NCBI RefSeq assembly: GCF_025698545.1
Contig: NC_068577.1
Coordinates: 7,827,501 to 7,891,500 of the forward strand
DNA: 64,000 nt
Direction: 5' to 3'
From: Gossypium raimondii
Lineage: Eukaryota > Streptophyta > Magnoliopsida > Malvales > Malvaceae
A program made the translations under genes and the position numbers. Of the stretch, positions 57,782 through 64,000 are shown in pieces; positions within the stretch are counted from its first letter, which is position 1, and every line of letters begins with the position of its first letter. Below the pieces are notes generated by a model, which made no database searches, was not told where the DNA came from, and worked only from the letters and a program-made list of their open reading frames with translations.

Positions 57782-59335
57782 CTAAACATTTGAATCTTGA
57801 AGGTTGGGCTGAGCAAGCTGAAGCTGATAGGAGAACTGTTGAGGAATGGTTGCAAGCTGAAGCACACTGCTTGGCTCTCCGTAGAAGGGGAATTCATCAA
57901 GAACTTGTTGATGATGCTCCACTGGCTTAGCTTCTAGCCCTCCCTGTTGTTGATACTCGATTGCCGCTCGGTGTTCTTGAATCTGTGAGGTCAGAGGCGA
58001 AGGCAGGAAATTTTTATTAGGGAGACAAGATAAACATATAAATGGTTGAACACCAAAGCCAAAAAATTGTATACTAGAAACGTTTAAATTGGATTATTAG
58101 TTGGTTAAAGGGACTAAAAATGAAATTATATAATTTTATCAGAATGCTTTTATTTATTATACAAAGTTTAATCTAATTGTTACTTACCCAACGATACATG
58201 TTGTTGTTTTCTTCCTCAAGCATTCGTTCCTACAAACATGCAATAAACCCAGGATTGATATTAGCCTATCTGATAATTTAGTACATGCATCTGAGCGGTT
58301 TAATTATGTCACCAGTCCTTGTCGTCTTTGTATCTTTGAAATTTAGTTTCTCTATTTGTTTGATTTAAAAATTAAAGTTTAATTAATGAACTGTGGCATT
58401 CTCATATTCAAAGGTTTGGTTTTAAAAATTGAATCCCAATTAGTAGTACATATTCAAATTTAATAGAAATCAATTTAATAGTTTTATCAATTGGACTTTT
58501 TTTAACCCAGACAAAGAGGAGGACTAAATTATCAGAAGTAAAAGCAAAGAGACAAAATTTCAAAAGTTCTAAGAGTACAAGGATTGAGAGCATAATTAAA
58601 CCTATGTGAGCTCACATATGGTGAAATTTTGAAGGGCTTTATAATTGGCATATCACCTTTCTACGTAGATTATCAAGCTGTTGCTGCAAGAGCTCATTCT
58701 GCCAAATTTTCAAGCCAATTTACATAGATCTCAAATTTTTAGAAGTGATTGTAAGAACCAAATGAATTAAACTTAGAATTTTCAAACGGTACCTTTCGCT
58801 CTCGGACCTTGTTGACGGAGCGTTCGAGTTCTTGTTCGAGTTGATCGAGCTCCTCGTAGGGTATAGAGCTCATGTCCTCACCGGTGTAGCGTCTCATGCT
58901 TAGTTGAAGAAGACGGGTTTCTTTCCTCAACACTGCCAATTCATTGTACAAATGTTCCTACATACACACACATATAAAATCAAAGGGTAAGACTTGAAAA
59001 GTTTCCAAGTAATGAATGTTACATAATTGAGATTAAGTAAACATTTAGTCCTTAAATTTTGTAACAATATTATTTTAGTCCATGAACTATTTTTTTGACA
59101 TTAATCCCGAAACTTGACAGCTTTTCTCAATTTAGTCTGATGGGCACAATTAAACGTAATCCAAATTTAGGGATCAAATTGAGAAAGTTGATTAATGGAA
59201 AAGTTCCTAAATAATTAATCAATTTGTACCCCCTCAAAAAAATTAATTAATCAATGAATCTTACCCGATTGTCATGCTCAGGAATGCGAGTCCCAGTGAC
59301 CTTCTGGTACCTTTCAATGATTTGCTCCATTCTGC

Positions 59336-59371
<36 letters not shown>

Positions 59372-60258
59372 GTAAAAGAAAAGGGTAAGAGCATGAATCT
59401 TTATAATATCATGTGACACTGCAATTTCGGATAAAAATAGATTCTTTTTTTCATATAAAAGAGAAGCTCTTTTAGATTTAGTTTGGGAAAAGAGTTACAA
59501 ATATTAAAGTTCGAATATATCAGAATAATACTTGTATCATAAACATATAGATATCTATAATTCACTCAAAACCATAGAAATGTACGCAATTGCATAGAAC
59601 TTTCTGCCCAGGAACTTGAAACCCGCCATGATTATAACATACATAAGACACTAAGCAACTGATTACATATATAATATTATCGATTGATATTGATATTATT
59701 ACATAAGATAGTGAGTTTGAGTGCGTGAAACGCATTATTATCCTATTTAAGGGTTTTAAAACAAATATAATAAAGATTAATATTAAAAAAAATTACATAT
59801 ATAATATCAGAAATCATTAGGAACTTTAATGAACCTAAAATCTTGACCATCCATTACACACAACAAAAAATCAAAATTGACTTGGGAGTTATGACCATAG
59901 AAGGAACCCTAGGTAGATATGTCATCAGAATCATTGGGACATGGAGGGGTAAAACCAGAACCAACCCAATCGTGGTCTATCAACAACAACCAAATTTTCA
60001 CGCATTTTTAGGCCATACGTATGAATGATGAAATGAAGAAAAGAAAAAAGGGAGTGGGAGAGAGAGAGACCTATAAGGTTGAGTGCAATACTGGCACATC
60101 TTGCCGGTGCTTGAGAAGATGATGAGGCCAATTTGAGCATCGCAGAGAACGGAGAGTTCGTGAGTCTTCTTCAAAAGCCCAGCTCGGCGCTTCGAAAAGG
60201 TGACTTGCCGTGTCGTTTGGTTCTCGATCCTCTTGATGGCTATCTTTCCACGTCCCAT
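57782..60258 (-). CDS. TT16: Bsister MADS-box transcription factor (TT16/AGL32-like)
   Basis: Six exons: 60071-60258 (188 nt), 59265-59331 (67 nt), 58793-58957 (165 nt), 58657-58698 (42 nt), 58188-58229 (42 nt), 57782-57982. All are GT-AG and give 234 aa. Exon 1 encodes the MADS domain [20 protein letters not shown] to about residue 60. The keratin-like K domain follows ([50 protein letters not shown]). The C-terminus carries the PI-derived-like [20 protein letters not shown] and ends [12 protein letters not shown]. The first exon sizes are classic for type II MADS genes; the two K-box exons that are separate in many paralogues are fused to 165 nt, as in Bsister genes. In Arabidopsis TT16 acts in the ovule and seed coat endothelium and is needed for proanthocyanidin there; the same is inferred. 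An upstream in-frame ATG (MVFLLN) exists, but the MGRGK start fits the family. Confidence 0.93.
58297..58602. mobile_element. Foldback MITE in MADS intron 4, 306 bp
   Basis: GGTTTAATTATGTCACCAGT at the left pairs with the complement of the right end (GAGCATAATTAAACC). Inner parts also pair: TTTGAAATTTAGTTTCTC with AGAGACAAAATTTCAAAA. It makes up most of the intron (58230-58656). Confidence 0.7.
59340..59367. repeat. (AT)n microsatellite at the 3' end of MADS intron 1
   Basis: About 14 AT units stand seven bases from the acceptor AG of exon 2, replacing the usual polypyrimidine tract. Length variation here would be expected and might affect splicing. Confidence 0.85.
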
Positions 60259-60960
60259 ATTAAGCAAAAACACCACCTTTGAAAAAAATTTTCTTTGTGT
60301 GTCTATGAATCTTCTCTAGTTAAGGAAAAGACAAAATCAGGGAACTATGTTCTCTTTTAATTCACTTCCAAAAAACCCACACACACAAAAAAAAAAAGAA
60401 GGGAAAATGAAGAAGAAAGGAAAGGAGGTGAGGCTAATAAAGAAGTAAAATAAGGGACAAAGTGGACACAGAAAGAAATGTGATGATAAAATGGAAATTA
60501 AAAACTATCTGCAACCCTAAAATAACAAGTTTTATAGTTCATAAAAACAGGAAGGGAAGAAAGGAAGAAAAAGATGACACTGAGTTTACCTATTCCTTTG
60601 CTTCTAAAAACTCCTCTCTGCTCCTTTTTTTGTCAAAGCGTATAGCAACGAGGAATTTATTCTATAACCCACCCACGTTCTCCAAATTATCCTCAAGCTA
60701 TTTTTTTAAATTTTTTTTATTTCAACTAAAATTATGTTAATTTTTAATAAGTATATTTATATATTAATTTTTTTAACAATTTAATTATATAAATGTTTGT
60801 AGGTTAATGATTTGTGTTATGCAGAGTTAAAAATTTTAGGAATGAATTATAAATTTGGAATCAAAATGCAATTTTTATTATTTTATTAGTTTAAAAATTA
60901 CAATTTTTAGTGAAAATTAATCATAATTTTATCATTTTGGGTCAAGGTCTTTATCTACCC
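60259..60960 (-). promoter_or_regulatory. Upstream region of the MADS-box gene
   Basis: A CACACACAC-A(n) stretch near 60378-60400 and purine-rich DNA at 60400-60470 (CT-rich on the gene strand) suggest the 5' UTR. No sure TATA or CArG box was assigned. Confidence 0.4.
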
Positions 60961-60975
60961 TTAATGCTCTCGTCT

Positions 60976-61400
60976 TATGCATTTTGAAATTAAACCGGTC
61001 AGTCTTTACTTGAGCACAAAAAATTAATTCTCTCACCATACGCATTTTGAAATTAAACCGGTCAATTTTTACTTGAGCATAAAAAAATTATTTAATTAAC
61101 TCAAACCTAAATTAGACTCAACTTGATTAGAGCATAAAAAGTCAACAGTTTGAACCTGTCCAATTTAAATCTGAATAAGTTCGAACTTAATCTGAAATAA
61201 GTTGAATAAGCAGCTCAAAATGATTCAAATTTGAAGTGACTAAAACTCGAAATAATTTTATTAGAAAAACACAAGCCTCAAATACAAATTACTCGAATAA
61301 AAAATCCAACCTAAACCCTAAATCCGACTCAACTAATTTCACAATAAAAAACCAACAACTTAAACCCGTTCAATTTGAATTTGAATATACTTGAACTCAA
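60976..61400. repeat. Two nested direct repeats (about 65 bp and about 180 bp)
   Basis: ATTTTGAAATTAAACCGGTC followed by a TTTACTTGAGCA stretch occurs at about 60980 and again at about 61043. A longer unit (GACTCAACT... CAATTTRAATYTGAATA... TCGAACT or TTGAACTC) occurs near 61116-61190 and 61325-61400. They look like pieces of an old transposon. Confidence 0.55.
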
Positions 61401-61437
61401 AATTTACTATAACCTAAGTAGCTTCAACATGAAAAAT

Positions 61438-61728
61438 CTAAACCTCAAACTCAAATCCAACATAAAAATCCTCAAATTCACAAGTCTGATTGAAATCAAT
61501 GTTGGGGTTTAAAGGAGAGCAAGGGAGGGAGGGTTTCATTAGTTTCAATGGATAATCACCACATCCATTAACAAAGGCTTGAAAATCTTGGATTTTGGCC
61601 TGGCCAAGGAGGAGGAGTGGCATTATCAGCAATTCAATAGCAATAAGTATTCCTTTAATTGTCTTATGCGGAAACATAGGCAAAAGGGTGCTGTGACCCT
61701 TAACCACTCTTCTGATCTCTTCTGCCAA
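61438..61728 (-). CDS. Unrecognised open frame, 96 aa, with one hydrophobic segment
   Basis: The frame is open for 96 codons with a hydrophobic stretch GILIAIELLIMPLLLLG (about residues 26-42) and a C-terminal NQTCEFEDFYVGFEFEV. I recognise no family. An overlapping frame (61626-61823) starts MKRILFLFLDSQSF. A chance open frame is as likely as a gene. There is no neighbour context to support it. Confidence 0.15.
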   Translation of the reverse strand: MAEEIRRVVKGHSTLLPMFPHKTIKGILIAIELLIMPLLLLGQAKIQDFQAFVNGCGDYPLKLMKPSLPCSPLNPNIDFNQTCEFEDFYVGFEFEV

Positions 61729-61828
61729 GCTACCTGAATTTTACCATTTCCAGTATTTCCTTTTTCTTTGCTACAATTTGCAAAACTCTGGCTATCTAGG
61801 AAAAGGAAAAGAATTCTTTTCAAACCCC

Positions 61829-64000
61829 AAAAACCCTAATCACCCCCTATTCGGAAACGACAAACTGTAACAATCCCATGACTAAGACCTATATGTATAG
61901 TTCATGCTATGGTCATTCAGCATCACCACCACCTTGAAAGAAAATTATTTGAGGTAAAAATGTAAATTTGAAAGTTAGTGATTCTTTTACGTTTAAACCT
62001 TGAGATGTAAAAGTAATTAAGTTACACCGGGTTCAGGCTAAATTTAGAGTTGAGTCGAATTGGACCCTTAACCAATAAGTAAAGTCCTAACCCATCTTTG
62101 ACATTGTTAGTATTACCATCAAATTTTATCATCAATACACTCATGCAATCATACCAGCTTAAGCAGTAAACTATCATGAACTCAGTGAATATAAATGATA
62201 ATATTGTTACATTTTGTCCAAATACAGGGACTGAAAGCCTATTTTATTTTATTTTTTATAGCTAAAAATGGGAATGCACCAAGTATTCAACACATGAAAT
62301 CTGATCAAAAGCCAGTGTGGTGAAAAACCAAACTTTTGCTTTTTCATATGGAAGGTGCTTTAAAGCAATGAGGCCTCTTTTTAATTTTAATTCCCACCAA
62401 ATATTGATCTAGCACCAACTACATACACACAAGTCATTACTTTGGAGTTGATCAGAAAGCAATTTTTTTTTTCTTTTTGGTAAAGTTAAAAAAAAAAAAA
62501 CCACATCCTAAATTAGGGTGAAATGGATTCGATTTGATTGGTTTTTTTTAGAATTTTCAAATTGTCAATTATAATTTGATTTGGTTCTCAAATTTTTTTC
62601 ATTGATTTTTATTTTTGAATTTATTTTGAAAAAATAAATTTTGTTTATTTTTAGATATTATTTTATTAAAGTTTCAAGTCTTTTACATGGTATTTTAAAT
62701 ATATATATATATAAATAATTTATTTCCACTATTTTAAATATAAAATATTTTTACATAATAAAAAATTAAATTAATTATAAATTAAATAAAAAGAATTCAC
62801 TTGATTTAGATAATCATAGTTTTTCAATATATATTTCTTAAACCATCCAAACATTTTAATTTGGGTTCAATTTCTCAATTTTTCTTACTCAATCCTATCC
62901 TAAATGAGGTTGAATAATATACATGATCATATTCGAATTTTAAACATACTTAATTCCTTTTTCTTCAAATTAAGTTTAATCAATCAATTTAATTTTGGAT
63001 TAATTATATATATTATTATCACCATCAAAGAATTTTATCATAATTTGATTCTTTATTTTTATAATATTATTAATTAATTTAAATAGTAATACAATCTCTC
63101 TATTAATTCATCATGTTAGCATGTATTTTATTTTTGTGTGTTGAAAGAAGTACTTTAAAAAAGAAAGTTTCGACTCAGCATTTTAACTGTTAATTCAATG
63201 AGTTAATTAATGATATTATAAAATTAAAGAGATTAAATTATTAAAATGTGGAATTTAAATATCAAATTTAAACATGGAATATTATCTTAAACCCGCTTGT
63301 AAATTTGATTTTACTCTACTAATAGTGATTAAAATAATTATCATTTTAATGTAATAAAAAGAATCAAAACCATAACTTAACCAAACTCTGTGTGTTGGCT
63401 TGATGGTTAGAGTGTTCATCGCCTCAGGTGTAGTTTGAATTTGAGCTGCATTAATCGTGTTGCTATTAAAACTTTACCCTTCTTTTATAATTCAACAACA
63501 AAAAACCCCCATAATTTAACCCTAGTTAAAATATAGTTTACTTTTTTCCAAAAATAAAATCCTGAGAATGCATGGACATGTATTTACCATGCATGTTTAA
63601 TAAGTAACGCAGTAAATTTATTATGTTATAGTTAATTAATCAAGCATTTGTGTGAGTCTAGTTTTAGAAACAAGCCCTAGACAGACCATACACATTAGGT
63701 TTTCCAAAACTGGATGCTTTATGGCTATCCTTTTGGTCCCCCAAAGTTTGTCTACCATTTTCATCCCTACTCAACGTCACTGATTTAAATTACCATTACA
63801 CATCCCATCTCCATTAATCGTAATTCCTAACGTAATAAATGTTATCATGATTGATTACGATAAATATATATTGGCCATTTTGATTATACTCTAAATATCA
63901 ATTTCATTACTATTTTACTAAAAAAATATTAATTTGATTAATTCATATTTGTATTCGATTTTATCTGGGTTAATTTTAGAAAGTCAAAATTTTAGACATG
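61829..64000. other. Intergenic, AT-rich; one SINE-like piece
   Basis: No gene is supported. At 63388-63465 a tRNA-like stretch (TTGGCTTGATGGTTAGAGTG with A-box-like TGGTTAGAGTG, then GTAGTTTGAATTTGAG about 30 bp later) looks like a SINE head. The rest is A/T-rich with poly(A/T) tracts near 62462 and 62488. Confidence 0.45.

Noticed and set aside
61626..61823. 65-codon frame starting MKRILFLFLDSQSF
   Set aside because: It resembles a signal peptide start but has no family match and overlaps another weak frame; chance is more likely.

Overview
This is a plant nuclear window, gene-poor and rich in transposable elements. It is very probably from cotton (Gossypium) or a close Malvaceae relative. 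The grounds are AT-rich intergenic DNA, GT-AG introns, full plant gene families (TCP, type II MADS-box), and long LTRs full of CACACGG/CCGTGTG palindromes of a kind I associate with Gossypium Ty3 elements. The species call is from memory, not from a search.

Five host genes can be read through: (1) a TRM11-type tRNA guanine-N2 methyltransferase, + strand, 14993-18534, six exons, 481 aa; (2) an intronless class I TCP factor of the TCP7/TCP21 type, - strand, 21741-22511; (3) a plant EAPP (E2F-associated phosphoprotein) homologue, - strand, 33788-36481, three exons, 177 aa; (4) a RING-H2 E3 ligase with an N-terminal zinc ribbon, - strand, 40230-41249; (5) a Bsister MADS-box gene (TT16/AGL32-like), - strand, 57782-60258, six exons, 234 aa. 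They are unrelated in function and do not form a cluster.

The left third (1-14.8 kb) is nested transposon territory. It holds the 3' end of a MULE transposase facing a decayed plant-mobile-domain (PMD) gene, a second transposon-type ORF, and an array of short palindromic repeats (about 100 bp per A/B pair). Three independent insertions break that array: a 2.6 kb solo LTR, a 464 bp Tourist-like MITE, and a 3.1 kb solo LTR that itself carries a 2.9 kb solo LTR. Target-site duplications can be read for each; that of the outer 3.1 kb LTR has one mismatch.

The centre (18.5-43 kb) holds three of the genes, separated by AT-rich spacers with small elements: a 528 bp solo LTR with a perfect 5 bp duplication, a LINE RNase H remnant, foldback MITEs and SINE-like pieces. 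Near 43-43.7 kb lie two plastid-derived fragments from places that are far apart in the plastome, the second being the 3' exon of trnV-UAC. A HARBI1-like transposase remnant follows.

The 44.9-56.4 kb block is a mosaic of Ty3/gypsy parts: a gag-protease-RT pseudogene with a tRNA-Met primer site and a 2.86 kb 5' LTR on the - strand, an unrelated truncated LTR, a nested 2.89 kb solo LTR and a flanking copia-like fragment. The most unusual structures are the split palindromic array, a 552-553 bp module found at different places in two solo LTRs, and a minisatellite block of different sequence in each LTR copy. All coordinates were worked out by eye; splice sites come from reading frame, GT-AG and protein-family fit.
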